Part shown: positions 9,027 through 17,586 of the stretch, in pieces
Layout of the letters: each line of letters starts with the position of its first letter
How positions within the stretch are numbered: position 1 is the first letter of the stretch
NCBI RefSeq assembly: GCF_001590905.1
Contig: NZ_BCTT01000006.1
Coordinates: 124,001 to 188,000 of the forward strand
Direction of reading: 5' to 3'
Origin: Serratia grimesii NBRC 13537
GTDB lineage: Bacteria; Pseudomonadota; Gammaproteobacteria; Enterobacterales; Enterobacteriaceae
Length of the DNA stretch: 64,000 nucleotides
Translations under genes and position numbers: made by a program
The notes under the pieces: model-generated
Seen by the model: only the letters and a program-made list of their open reading frames with translations
Told to the model about the DNA's origin: nothing
The model's database searches: none

Positions 9027-9890
9027 TTGAATAAAGATTTTGCGCACTATTACCAGCAAGTCCGCAGTAAGCAAAAACGCGAGACATTGATCTGGTCGCT
9101 TGGCCTGGTGGTGCTCTATCTGGGTGCCGGCAACATCGCCGAGTTCAACTTGCACACCGTATGGGTGTCGATCCCTCACTTCTTTGATTATCTGGCAGAA
9201 ACTATCCCGACATTGCATTGGTCGTTGCTGTTTGCCGATAGCCATACCGAAGGGTCATTTGCCTACTGGGGCTATCGACTGAACATCCAATTGCCGCTGA
9301 TTTGGGAAACGCTGCAACTGGCGCTGGCGGCGACCATCCTTTCAGTGCTGGTGGCGGGAGTCCTGGCGTTTTTGGCGGCCAATAACACCCATAGCCCGGC
9401 ATCACTGCGCATGGCGATCCGCACGCTAGTGGCATTTTTGCGCACCATGCCAGAATTGGCCTGGGCGGTCATGTTTGTGATGGCCTTCGGCATCGGTGCT
9501 ATTCCCGGCTTTTTGGCACTGGCGCTGCACACCATCGGCAGCCTGACAAAACTGTTTTATGAGTCAATTGAAACGGCGTCCAACAAACCGGTACGCGGGC
9601 TGGCCGCCTGCGGCGCAACGCCGTTGCAACGCATGCGCTTCGGCATGTGGCCACAGGTGAAACCGGTATTCCTGTCATACAGTTTTATGCGACTGGAAGT
9701 TAACTTCCGCCAGTCGACCATTCTTGGACTCGTGGGTGCAGGTGGCATCGGGCAGGAACTGATGACCAATATCAAGCTCGATCGCTATGATCAGGTCAGT
9801 ATGACGCTGTTGCTTATTATCGTGGTGGTTTCGTTGCTGGATTATGCCTCAGGTGAACTACGCAAACGGGTCGTGGAGGGGAAAAAATGA
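9027..9890 (+). CDS. phnE: Phosphonate-type ABC transporter permease (first PhnE)
   Basis: A 287-residue inner-membrane permease with about six hydrophobic segments. The binding-protein-dependent transport signature is seen in RGLAACGATPLQRMRFG (EAA loop) and FRQSTILGLVGAGGIGQEL near the C terminus. The apparent start is TTG 9027, with GATGGAAA a few bases upstream; no in-frame ATG suits better, so weak initiation is likely. It overlaps the second permease gene by four bases (ATGA), so translation is coupled and the two permeases probably form a heterodimer. Confidence 0.88.
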   Translation: MNKDFAHYYQQVRSKQKRETLIWSLGLVVLYLGAGNIAEFNLHTVWVSIPHFFDYLAETIPTLHWSLLFADSHTEGSFAYWGYRLNIQLPLIWETLQLALAATILSVLVAGVLAFLAANNTHSPASLRMAIRTLVAFLRTMPELAWAVMFVMAFGIGAIPGFLALALHTIGSLTKLFYESIETASNKPVRGLAACGATPLQRMRFGMWPQVKPVFLSYSFMRLEVNFRQSTILGLVGAGGIGQELMTNIKLDRYDQVSMTLLLIIVVVSLLDYASGELRKRVVEGKK

Positions 9891-10786
9891 TGTCAGCACC
9901 AACCATCTCGGCTGAAAAGCTACAGACTCTTAAACAAGAGCACCCAGAGATTTTTTCACAGCAGCGCCGTTACCTGCGTACTGTCGGGATTATCGCCACG
10001 GCTATCGTTTTATATTATCTATTTTTCTTCCAGTTCTTTGGGATCTCCTGGCCGCAGTTTATTAACGGCTGCCAACAGCTCGGCCGCTACTTTATGCGCA
10101 TGTTCGTTTGGCATGATTTTGTTAACTGGCCGTTTATGTACTACTTCCAGCAAATCTTTATCACTATCGGCATTGTGTTCGCCGGTACGATTACCGCGTC
10201 ATTGATTGCATTGCCGCTGTCATTCTTTGCTGCGCGCAACGTGATGTCGACACCATTACTACGGCCGCTCTCCGTGGTCGTACGCCGCTTGCTGGATATT
10301 CTGCGCGGTATCGACATGGCCATTTGGGGTCTGATTTTTGTACGCGCCGTCGGTATGGGGCCCTTGGCCGGTGTGCTGGCGATCGTGATGCAAGACGTTG
10401 GGTTACTCGGCAAGTTGTATGCTGAAGGCCATGAAGCTGTGGAGAAATCCCCAAGCCGTGGTCTGACGGCAGTCGGTGCCAACGGTCTGCAGAAGCACCG
10501 TTACGGTATCTTTACCCAGTCGTTCCCCACTTTTCTGGCACTTAGCCTGTACCAGATTGAATCCAATACCCGCTCTGCAGCGGTGCTGGGCTTCGTTGGG
10601 GCAGGGGGGATTGGTCTGGTGTATGCGGAGAACATGCGGCTGTGGAACTGGGATGTCGTGATGTTTATCACCCTGATACTGGTGGTGGTGGTGATGATTA
10701 TGGATAAGGTGTCGTCGATTCTGCGTAATAAATACATCATTGGCGAAGACATCCCGCTGTATCAGCAAAAAAGCCAAATCGATTGA
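9887..10786 (+). CDS. phnE2: Phosphonate-type ABC transporter permease (second PhnE)
   Basis: A 299-residue permease homologous to the preceding gene. It has a cytoplasmic N-terminal stretch of about 40 residues, about six membrane spans, the EAA-type loop SRGLTAVGANGLQKHRYG, and the conserved end motif RSAAVLGFVGAGGIGLVY. The start ATG overlaps the stop of the first permease. Paired PhnE genes are known in several PhnCDE systems. The operon ends here, with a hairpin at 10812-10836. Confidence 0.88.
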   Translation: MMSAPTISAEKLQTLKQEHPEIFSQQRRYLRTVGIIATAIVLYYLFFFQFFGISWPQFINGCQQLGRYFMRMFVWHDFVNWPFMYYFQQIFITIGIVFAGTITASLIALPLSFFAARNVMSTPLLRPLSVVVRRLLDILRGIDMAIWGLIFVRAVGMGPLAGVLAIVMQDVGLLGKLYAEGHEAVEKSPSRGLTAVGANGLQKHRYGIFTQSFPTFLALSLYQIESNTRSAAVLGFVGAGGIGLVYAENMRLWNWDVVMFITLILVVVVMIMDKVSSILRNKYIIGEDIPLYQQKSQID

Positions 10787-10811
10787 GAAACCCCGCTCTG
10801 ATCCCTATACT

Positions 10812-10836
10812 GCCGCACATATTCAAGCTGTGCGGC
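10812..10836 (+). terminator. Hairpin after the phn operon
   Basis: GCCGCACA (10812-10819) pairs perfectly with TGTGCGGC (10829-10836) across a 9-base loop, 26 bases after the last permease stop. No T-run follows; it is a probable transcript-end or stabilising hairpin. Confidence 0.45.
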
Positions 10837-10838
10837 CG

Positions 10839-10954
10839 TACCCGTCATACTTGAAGCTGCCTCTTTGTTGGCTGCATTTGTGCGCCTCGGTCACATAGGT
10901 AACCGGGGCGCACAAACTTGCCGCCGCAATGCAGCGCTATATATTTTGGGTACA
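10839..10954. repeat. Intergenic palindromic repeat, copy 1
   Basis: The segment begins CCCGTCATACTTGAAGCTGC, has GTTGGCTGC in the middle, a strong stem TGCGCCTCGGT/ACCGGGGCGCA at 10880-10912, and ends in GCAATGCAGCGC and TATTTTGGGTA. This organisation recurs in enterobacterial intergenic repeats common in Serratia and Yersinia (from memory). A diverged second copy lies at 29432-29553. The ends are approximately complementary, so transcribed copies would fold into a long hairpin. Confidence 0.6.
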
Positions 10955-11016
10955 GGGTGTATTTTTCATTTCACAATGCGCACAGCTCTTCCGGTTTACA
11001 AGCTAAAGGCAATTCT

Positions 11017-11484
11017 ATGATCAACAATGACGTGCTGCGCAGCGTGCGCTACATGCTGGGCATCAACGACGCGAAAATGGTTGAGATTATCAAGCTGGAT
11101 AATTTCGACGTAGCGGTCTCGGCAATGGGTGCTTACGTCATCAAGGAAGGTGAGCCCGGTTTCGAAAAATGCCCGGACGAAGTCATGGCACATTTCCTGA
11201 ACGGTCTGGTGTACTTCAAGCGCGGTAAAGATGACAAGTTCCCTGCGCCGGAAGTGGAACTGCCGATCACCAACAATTTGGTGTTGAAAAAGCTGCGTGT
11301 GGCGTTTGAGTTGAAAGATACCGACATGCACGAAATCTTTACCGCCGTTGACTTTCGCATTTCCAAGCCGGAACTGAGTGCGCTGTTCCGCAAAGAAGGC
11401 ACCAAAAACTTCCGCCCGTGCGGTGATCAGATGCTGCGTTATTTCCTCAAAGGTTTGGCGCAGCGTATTCGCGGCGTAAAATAA
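11017..11484 (+). CDS. yehS: DUF1456 family protein YehS
   Basis: A 155-residue protein closely resembling E. coli YehS in length and sequence style (MINNDVLRSVRYML, then DEVMAHFLNGLVYFKRGK). Two tandem DUF1456 repeats are visible, about residues 1-70 and 85-155. Each runs from an RxxL/KKLR helix to a FLxGLxxxxRG end (compare FLNGLVYFKRG with FLKGLAQRIRG). Molecular function is unknown. The start is ATG 11017 with AAAGG at 11005-11009. It is monocistronic, closed by the terminator at 11505. Confidence 0.92.
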   Translation: MINNDVLRSVRYMLGINDAKMVEIIKLDNFDVAVSAMGAYVIKEGEPGFEKCPDEVMAHFLNGLVYFKRGKDDKFPAPEVELPITNNLVLKKLRVAFELKDTDMHEIFTAVDFRISKPELSALFRKEGTKNFRPCGDQMLRYFLKGLAQRIRGVK

Positions 11485-11504
11485 ATAACCGCAGGATGTT
11501 GATG

Positions 11505-11534
11505 AAGGCGTAATCGCAAGATTACGCCTTTTTT
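11505..11534. terminator. Rho-independent terminator after yehS
   Basis: Perfect 11-bp stem AAGGCGTAATC (11505-11515) with GATTACGCCTT (11520-11530), loop GCAA, then TTTTATT. It lies between the convergent yehS and the FAD/NAD(P)-binding gene, whose last codons touch the T-tail. Confidence 0.9.
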
Positions 11535-12924
11535 ATTGGTTTTCAGACCTAAGGGGACTCAGCAACTGCTGCGCCAGCGATTCTGCGTGTTGCGCTACCT
11601 GCGGTAATCCCATCAGCTCGCCAAAACGGCCACGGGCGGCGGGGCCGACGACGAACAGGTGCTCATTGCTCTGATTCTGGCGGTTCATTGCCCGGGAACA
11701 GGCGTCGACCCAAATTCCTAATGCCAGCGGATCGGGCTGGATTATCCCTTCACTGGTGAGCTGTTTCAGCAAAGCATCACTCTGCAACAACGCGCCGTGT
11801 GCCGGGCCGGTCGTGACAATCAGTTTATCCACCAACCGTGTTTCTGTTGTCGTACGACCACGTGCTTTTAGCGTCAGGGCGAGGGCCGTGTTATCCACGG
11901 ACACCTGTTTTAGGCTGGCGGCCAGCACTTCAAGTTGCCCATTTTGCTGCATGTCGGTCAGAACATCGCTGACCTGCGGCGCGATGCGATAACGATGTAC
12001 GTCCCACCATGGGCGCAGATGACGCAGAAAACGCCGTTGCTCTTGCAGTGACCACTGCTGCCAAATCTGCTGGCCGTTAAGACGAATGTCATCCAGTACC
12101 CGTTGCCAGGGCTGATGTTCTGCATTCGCCAGTGCCACCTCCTGCCGGACCCGCCGCAGCCAGCCACGGGCGGTTGCTGCCTGCGGTCGTTGGTAATCAA
12201 GCTGGCGAACGGCATAGTCTCCGCTCAGGTTTGGACGGGGGAGTTGACCGCGGCGTGAGAAAGCCAGGATCGGCCCGCGATGCCCTTGGCGATGCAGCGA
12301 CGCAACCACATCCGACATGGTTAAACCGGTGCCGATGATCGCGACCCGATCATCGTTACCCACCTCTGCCAGAGCTTCAGTCAACCACGGGTTGGCAATC
12401 AGCCCTGGATGGTCTTTCAGTGTCTGCTGAAGCTGTTTCGGTACGGCAGGCGGCGGGTGACTGATGGCCAGCACCACGTCATCGGCAGGGTATGTATGCC
12501 CGGAGGCCGTCAGCACAACCCCGTGGCGTAACGCCACCGCATAGTCCTGAACGTGGATGACCTGTACCGCCGAGGTGGTTAGCGCGGTAGCCAGTTTTTC
12601 GGCAATATAGCGGCCAAACTGCCCCCGTTGTGGATAGAGGCTGCCATCGGGTCTGAGAGCCTTTACATCCTGCTTGAAGGCTACCGAAGCACGGAACCAG
12701 CGGTCGAAATCGCCTTCTTCCTCGTCGGAAAGCTGCATTCGGGCGGCGGGTACATTGATGCGGTGTGCCGGATCGAGGGTACCGTAAGCGACGCCCTGCG
12801 CCAGCTGGGCACGAGGCTCAATAATCACCACCTTCAGCCCAGCCGTTCCTCTGCGCACCAGATGAATTGCCAGGGCTGTACCACTAAAACCGCCGCCAAT
12901 GATGACTATCTGCCGATCAGCCAT
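11533..12924 (-). CDS. FAD/NAD(P)-binding protein of the organosulfur cluster
   Basis: A 463-residue protein beginning MADRQIVIIGGGFSGTALAI, a GxGxxG FAD-binding loop. A second dinucleotide loop, RVAIIGTGLTMSDVVASL, is near residue 165, and an ATG-like segment LIVTTGPAHG near 385. This matches the FAD-NAD(P)-binding family (NAD_binding_9 type), often annotated as hydroxyacylglutathione- or pyridine-nucleotide-linked oxidoreductase of unknown substrate. The start at 12924 overlaps the sfnG stop by 8 bases, so translation is coupled to the sulfone monooxygenase. It may deliver electrons or process a sulfur intermediate, since no flavin reductase gene is nearby (inference). Confidence 0.8.
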   Translation of the reverse strand: MADRQIVIIGGGFSGTALAIHLVRRGTAGLKVVIIEPRAQLAQGVAYGTLDPAHRINVPAARMQLSDEEEGDFDRWFRASVAFKQDVKALRPDGSLYPQRGQFGRYIAEKLATALTTSAVQVIHVQDYAVALRHGVVLTASGHTYPADDVVLAISHPPPAVPKQLQQTLKDHPGLIANPWLTEALAEVGNDDRVAIIGTGLTMSDVVASLHRQGHRGPILAFSRRGQLPRPNLSGDYAVRQLDYQRPQAATARGWLRRVRQEVALANAEHQPWQRVLDDIRLNGQQIWQQWSLQEQRRFLRHLRPWWDVHRYRIAPQVSDVLTDMQQNGQLEVLAASLKQVSVDNTALALTLKARGRTTTETRLVDKLIVTTGPAHGALLQSDALLKQLTSEGIIQPDPLALGIWVDACSRAMNRQNQSNEHLFVVGPAARGRFGELMGLPQVAQHAESLAQQLLSPLRSENQ

Positions 12925-14008
12925 GGTTTGGCACCGGCTGCTGCTGGCGCTCCAGCTCACGCACCAGTGGGATCACTTCACGGCCAAAGAATTCCACCTC
13001 TTCCTGGAAGTGCAGAAAGCCCAGTAGCATCAGATCTACGCCCGACTGTTTTAGAGCGATAATCCGCTCTGCGATTTGCTGCGGTGTACCAATCAGGTTG
13101 GTTTTGAATCCATCGTTATACTGCACCAGATCCTCCAGCGTTGATTTAGCCCAGTTACCTTCTCCCTCTGGTGAGGCGCTACCGGCATTTTTAACCTCAG
13201 ATTGAAAGCCTTTCACCGCATCGGGATTGGCATGATCAAGGATGTCACGCAGTACGCTTTGTGCTTCCTGTTCAGTTTGGCGGGCAATAACAAACCCATT
13301 GACGCCGATTCTCACCTTGTGTTGATTTTCCGCGGCTTTGTGTTGGATATCATCAACCTGCTGACGGATAGCTTCTGGAGTATTGCCGTTAGTGAAATAC
13401 CAGTCGGAGACCCGTGCTGCCATATCGCGTGCGGCTCTTGAGCTACCACCCTGAAAAATTTCCGGCTGCAGGTCAAGCGGTTTCGGCTTCAATGAATAGT
13501 CGCGGAAGCGGTAAAAATCGCCGGCAAAGGTGAAGCTATCCTGCTGCCAGATACCCTGTAGGCAGCGGATAAACTCTTCAGAGCGCAGATAGCGCTCTTC
13601 ATGATCCAACCAGGGTTCACCAATGGCTTTGAATTCGCCGCGGAACCAACCACTGACGACATTTATCGCAATACGCGCGTTGGACAGGTGGCTGATGGTC
13701 GCTATCTGTTTGGCCGCCAGCGTTGGATTCCACGGGCCTGGCAACAGAGCGGCAATGACCTTGAGTTTTTCTGTTGCGGCCAGCAAGTCTTGTGAAAACG
13801 TCACCGACTCATGTTGGTTATCGGCACCATAGCCGGCGGTAAAGCGGATCTGCGTCAGGGCATAGTCAAATCCGGCGTGCTCGGCAATTTGTGCCAGCTT
13901 GCGGTTATAGGCGGCATCCCAATGGGTACGCTGAGGGATCTGGCTGATCACCAGGCCGCCTGACACGTTAGGTACCCAGTAGGCGAACTTAATTGGCTCA
14001 TTACTCAT
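12917..14008 (-). CDS. sfnG: Dimethylsulfone monooxygenase SfnG (FMNH2-dependent)
   Basis: A 363-residue LLM-class flavin monooxygenase. Strong SfnG-like segments are FAYWVPNVSGGLVISQIPQR at the start, QIRFTAGYGADNQHESV, KVIAALLPGPWNPTLAAKQ, NVVSGWFRGEFKAIGEPWL and EIFQGGSSRAARDMAARVSD. The family converts dimethylsulfone to methanesulfinate with FMNH2 and O2, releasing sulfur for assimilation. The start at 14008 has GGAG six bases upstream. It lies 16 bases downstream of the ssuD-type gene and overlaps the FAD/NAD(P)-binding gene, so all three are one operon read from the sigma-54 promoter at 15256-15270. Confidence 0.9.
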   Translation of the reverse strand: MSNEPIKFAYWVPNVSGGLVISQIPQRTHWDAAYNRKLAQIAEHAGFDYALTQIRFTAGYGADNQHESVTFSQDLLAATEKLKVIAALLPGPWNPTLAAKQIATISHLSNARIAINVVSGWFRGEFKAIGEPWLDHEERYLRSEEFIRCLQGIWQQDSFTFAGDFYRFRDYSLKPKPLDLQPEIFQGGSSRAARDMAARVSDWYFTNGNTPEAIRQQVDDIQHKAAENQHKVRIGVNGFVIARQTEQEAQSVLRDILDHANPDAVKGFQSEVKNAGSASPEGEGNWAKSTLEDLVQYNDGFKTNLIGTPQQIAERIIALKQSGVDLMLLGFLHFQEEVEFFGREVIPLVRELERQQQPVPNHG

Positions 14009-14024
14009 GGTTTGCTCCTCAGTT

Positions 14025-15185
14025 TCACTTTTGCACCGGACGACGATCGCCACCGATGGTTTCTCCGAATGGGCCGGTGTTGACCGTGCGCTGACGTTTC
14101 ACATCGTTCATCGCCAACGGCAATAGCGGCATGACCAGTTCGGCAAATCGGTGTGCTTCTTCCAGATGCGGGTAGCCCGAAAAAATAAAATTAGTGATCC
14201 CCAACGCCTGATATTCACGGATGCGCTCTGCCACCTGTTGCGGATTACCGACCAGAGCGGTTCCTGCACCACCCCGTACCAGTCCTACCCCTGCCCACAA
14301 ATTGGGCGCGATACGCAAACTGTCCTTCGAACCGCCATGCAGGGCGCTCATCCGGGCCTGCCCGGTTGAATCCATGCGCGAAAATATTTTCTGTGCGGCG
14401 GCGATGGTGACTTCATCCAGATGGGCAATCAGTTTGTCGGCAGCTGCCCAGGCTTCCTCTTCGGTTTTCCGTACAATGACATGCAGGCGAATGCCATAGT
14501 CCAGCGTGCGACCACGCGCTTGTGCACGTTGACGGACTACAGCAATTTTTTCCGCCACTTGCTCAACCGGCTCTCCCCAGGTGAGATAGGTGTCGATCTG
14601 GTTCGCCGCGACTTCCAGAGCGTCTTCAGAAGAACCGCCAAAAAATAGCGGTGGCCCGTTTTCCTGCGCCGGCGGGAACAGGACCTCAGCGCCTTCTACC
14701 CGCAGATGCTCACCCTGGAAATCGACCTTTTCACCCTTCAACAGGCGAGAGTAAACCTCAAGAAACTCACGGGTGACCTGATAACGTTCGGCGTGGCTCA
14801 GGAATATCCCATCGCCTTTGTTCTCTACCGGGTCGCCGCCGGTGACCACATTGATCAACAGACGGCCTTCTGAAAGACGATCCAGCGTGGCAGCCATTCG
14901 TGCGGCAAGGCTAGGGGGTTGCAACCCAGGACGCACGGCGACCAGATAGCGTAGGCGTTTCGTTAGGGGGGCGAGTGCGGCAGCGACTAGCCAGGAATCC
15001 TCGCAGCTCTTGCCGGTGGGGATCAGCACGCCGTAATAGCCCAGATTGTCTGCAGCTAGCGCGACTTGCTGTAAATAGGGTAAATCTACCGCTCTTCCGC
15101 CCTCGGTGGTGCCCAGATAGCGGCCGTCACCGTGGGTGGGTAAAAACCAGAATACGTTGATGTTGCCCGTCAACTCTTCGTTCAT
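14025..15185 (-). CDS. ssuD: FMNH2-dependent alkanesulfonate monooxygenase, SsuD type
   Basis: A 386-residue LLM-class enzyme with the SsuD hallmarks [16 protein letters not shown] at the N terminus, the [10 protein letters not shown] loop (SsuD Cys54 region), [20 protein letters not shown], and the [16 protein letters not shown] phosphate-binding stretch. It desulfonates alkanesulfonates to aldehyde and sulfite using reduced FMN from a partner reductase. No ssuE or msuE gene is in the window, and no ssuABC transporter. It is the first gene of the sulfur operon, 59 bases behind the predicted sigma-54 start site, and divergent from the sensor-regulator at 15460. Confidence 0.92.
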   Translation of the reverse strand: MNEELTGNINVFWFLPTHGDGRYLGTTEGGRAVDLPYLQQVALAADNLGYYGVLIPTGKSCEDSWLVAAALAPLTKRLRYLVAVRPGLQPPSLAARMAATLDRLSEGRLLINVVTGGDPVENKGDGIFLSHAERYQVTREFLEVYSRLLKGEKVDFQGEHLRVEGAEVLFPPAQENGPPLFFGGSSEDALEVAANQIDTYLTWGEPVEQVAEKIAVVRQRAQARGRTLDYGIRLHVIVRKTEEEAWAAADKLIAHLDEVTIAAAQKIFSRMDSTGQARMSALHGGSKDSLRIAPNLWAGVGLVRGGAGTALVGNPQQVAERIREYQALGITNFIFSGYPHLEEAHRFAELVMPLLPLAMNDVKRQRTVNTGPFGETIGGDRRPVQK

Positions 15186-15255
15186 TATCCGTTTCCTATA
15201 TAACGATATCTTAATTTATTTCATAGAATGTCAAACCTTGGTTATAAACAGGTAA

Positions 15256-15270
15256 GCAGGAAGTATGCCA
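15256..15270 (-). promoter_or_regulatory. Sigma-54 (-24/-12) promoter of the ssuD-sfnG operon
   Basis: On the minus strand the sequence TGGCATACTTCCTGCT has GG and GC separated by exactly 10 bases. It matches TGGCAYR-N4-TTGCW with one mismatch (CTGC for TTGC). The predicted start site is near 15244, about 58 bases before ssuD. The only nearby activator gene is a sigma-54 activator, and paired palindromes lie about 100 and 130 bases upstream. Confidence 0.75.
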
Positions 15271-15334
15271 AAAATGGATTCCTGATTTTCTGTTAATTAT
15301 TAGTTAGTTAGTGTTATTTATTGGGGCGGGGTTG

Positions 15335-15350
15335 TGCTGCAAATGCAGCA
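15335..15350. promoter_or_regulatory. Activator-binding palindrome, proximal site
   Basis: TGCTGCAAATGCAGCA is a near-perfect palindrome (TGCTGCa/tAATGCAGCA type). With its reverse-complement twin at 15367-15382 it forms two enhancer-like sites. The centres are 32 bases apart, about three helical turns, in the divergent region upstream of the sigma-54 promoter. Confidence 0.7.
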
Positions 15351-15366
15351 GTGACTGGCGCTATGC

Positions 15367-15382
15367 TGCTGCATTTGCAGCA
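15367..15382. promoter_or_regulatory. Activator-binding palindrome, distal site
   Basis: TGCTGCATTTGCAGCA is the exact reverse complement of the site at 15335-15350. It lies 78 bases upstream of the regulator ATG, so the regulator could also control its own gene from here. No GG-N10-GC element is visible toward the regulator, so its own promoter is probably sigma-70 type. Confidence 0.7.
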
Positions 15383-15459
15383 AGGCGGGTATTTCACCTC
15401 TCGTTATCCCTGGCGTCTGACGGTATGGTTTCCATTCAACTTCCTTACAGGTCACGACA

Positions 15460-17346
15460 ATGCACGCTTCCGGCCCAGGGTTAATTGATCCCGCCTCTAT
15501 AGCTTTCCAACGTGTTTTGGATCGTTTGGCTCCGACAGATGCGACAGTGCTTATCGTTGGCGAAACCGGCACGGGTAAAGAGGTGGTGGCGCGTTATCTT
15601 CATCATCAGAGTCCACGGCGTGAGGGGCCCTTTCTGGCGGTGAACTGCGGAGCTCTGACCGAGAACCTGGCCGAATCGGAACTGTTTGGCCATGAGAAAG
15701 GGGCTTTTACGGGGGCAGTGGATCGCCATCAGGGATGGTTTGAGGCGGCGGAAGGTGGCACGCTGCTGCTAGATGAAATAGGTGAATTGAGTCTGCCGTT
15801 GCAGGTAAAACTGCTGCGTGTTTTGCAGGAACGGGAAGTGACCCGGGTTGGTTCTCATCGGCCGGTAAAAGTGAATGTCCGGGTCGTGGCTGCTACGCAT
15901 GTGGATTTGGCGAACGCCATCCGCGAACGCCGCTTTCGTGAGGATCTCTATTATCGGCTGAATGTGGCTGCCGTTTCTCTGCCGCCTTTACGCCAGCGGC
16001 GAGAGGATATCCCATTGTTGGCTGAGCATTTCCTGACGCTGTATGCACGGCGGCTGGGGCGACTTCAGTTGCGACTCAGTGAAGAAGCGCTGGCAACCTT
16101 GATGAACTATTCATGGCCGGGGAATATCCGCGAACTGGAAAACACCCTGCACAATGCGGTGCTGCTAAGCAAAGAGCCGTTGATTACGCCACAGCAGCTC
16201 AGGTTGAGTGCTGAAAATGTCGGTTCACAGATTTATAGCGATGATTCGCTGGATGTGTTTCTTCGCCAGCAGCTTGAGGGTAATGATAGCCCTCTTTATC
16301 AGCGGGTGCTGGATTCTCTGGTGCGTAATGCTTTTGAACTGAGCCAGGGCAATCAGTTGCAAGCCGCGACACTGTTGGGGATAAGTCGTAATACATTACG
16401 TACCCATTTGGGGCATCTTGGTCTGATTAAGGCCAGACGAAGTGCAAAGGGGGGGAGACTAAACACCGCTCCGCGTGCCGTCAGTAATGAACGTGAGCTG
16501 CGCATTGGCTATCAGAAGTTTGGAAATCTGGGGATCCTCAAAGCACGTCAGTCATTGGAGGCTCACTTTGCCGACAGTGGCGTGAGTGTGTTGTGGAGCG
16601 AATTTCCTGCCGGCCCTCAGTTGCTGCATGCCTTGGCTAACCGTGAAATCGACTTTGGCACCACCGGTGAGGTTCCACCGTTATTTGCTCAGGCTGGCAA
16701 CAGCCCGTTGTTGTATGTTGCCTGGGAACCCGCAGCGCCACAAAGTGTGGCATTGCTGGTAGCTCACGACAGCCCGATCCTCACTCTGGCCGACCTGCGT
16801 GGCAAACGGATTGCGGTCAACAAAGGCTCCAACGTTCATTATCTTTTGCTGCAACTGCTTGATGAAGCAGGGCTAACGCTGGAAGATGTGCGAGTGGTCT
16901 ATGCACCGCCTAAATACCCACTAACCCCCAGCGATCATCACGCTGTGGATGCCTGGATGATGTGGGATCCCCTGCTGAGTGATGCTGAGCAACATGGTCA
17001 ACTTAGGGTTATCGCCAATGGTGTTGGACGGGTAAAAAACCATCAGTTTTATCTCGCACATCGTGATTTTGTCAGGCACTCTCCCGATTTATTGCACGGG
17101 CTGATGGCTGCATTGGAACAAACCGGTCACTACATTGACGCCCACCGTGATGAGGCGGCGGCACTGTTATCGGCTGAATTGGGATTGGTGCCGTCTTCGC
17201 TCACCCATGCCTTGGCCCGCCGTAGCCATCAAACCCGCCGGATGGATGTGAATATTATTCGCCAGCAGCAGGCAATAGCTGACCGCTTTTATGCTTTAGG
17301 GTTGTTGCCACGTGCAATTAAAGTGCGTGAGGCAGTATGGCAATGA
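15460..17346 (+). CDS. Sigma-54 activator fused to a C-terminal SsuA-like sulfonate-binding domain
   Basis: 628 residues in three parts. First is a sigma-54 AAA+ ATPase domain (about 8-240) with Walker A GETGTGKE (34-41), the intact GAFTGA sigma-54 contact loop (81-86), Walker B LLLDEIG (103-109) and [13 protein letters not shown]. Second is a Fis-type helix-turn-helix (about 285-322, [16 protein letters not shown]). Third is a 280-residue domain (about 346-625) resembling SsuA/TauA aliphatic-sulfonate periplasmic binding proteins: [56 protein letters not shown], and VDAWMMWDP. There is no signal peptide and no N-terminal receiver, so it should be a cytoplasmic one-component sensor of sulfonates or sulfones that drives the divergent ssuD-sfnG operon. 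SfnR-type activators normally end after the helix-turn-helix. GTG or later starts are possible, but ATG 15460 keeps the whole ATPase domain. Confidence 0.88.
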   Translation: MHASGPGLIDPASIAFQRVLDRLAPTDATVLIVGETGTGKEVVARYLHHQSPRREGPFLAVNCGALTENLAESELFGHEKGAFTGAVDRHQGWFEAAEGGTLLLDEIGELSLPLQVKLLRVLQEREVTRVGSHRPVKVNVRVVAATHVDLANAIRERRFREDLYYRLNVAAVSLPPLRQRREDIPLLAEHFLTLYARRLGRLQLRLSEEALATLMNYSWPGNIRELENTLHNAVLLSKEPLITPQQLRLSAENVGSQIYSDDSLDVFLRQQLEGNDSPLYQRVLDSLVRNAFELSQGNQLQAATLLGISRNTLRTHLGHLGLIKARRSAKGGRLNTAPRAVSNERELRIGYQKFGNLGILKARQSLEAHFADSGVSVLWSEFPAGPQLLHALANREIDFGTTGEVPPLFAQAGNSPLLYVAWEPAAPQSVALLVAHDSPILTLADLRGKRIAVNKGSNVHYLLLQLLDEAGLTLEDVRVVYAPPKYPLTPSDHHAVDAWMMWDPLLSDAEQHGQLRVIANGVGRVKNHQFYLAHRDFVRHSPDLLHGLMAALEQTGHYIDAHRDEAAALLSAELGLVPSSLTHALARRSHQTRRMDVNIIRQQQAIADRFYALGLLPRAIKVREAVWQ

Positions 17347-17586
17347 TATATAGTCGTACTCATCAAGATAAATGCTCAAAATGTCTTTTAGTTTTGCACT
17401 GTCTCTCTGCTTCTTTCATTATGGATAATGTGATTATGCAATGATGACGTGCACGCAAAGAATATAATGCAGGTGACTACTTCTGTTGTGTGGTCGCTCA
17501 GCCACTCCTCACTGTTAGTACCCAAGATAATTCCCGGTTAATTTCTCATGGTCACTGATATGAAAAAGTAACTTTGAGGAATAAAA

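Noticed and set aside
15383-15459. Second sigma-54 promoter reading toward the regulator gene
   Set aside because: No GG-N10-GC arrangement was found on the plus strand between the palindromes and the ATG.
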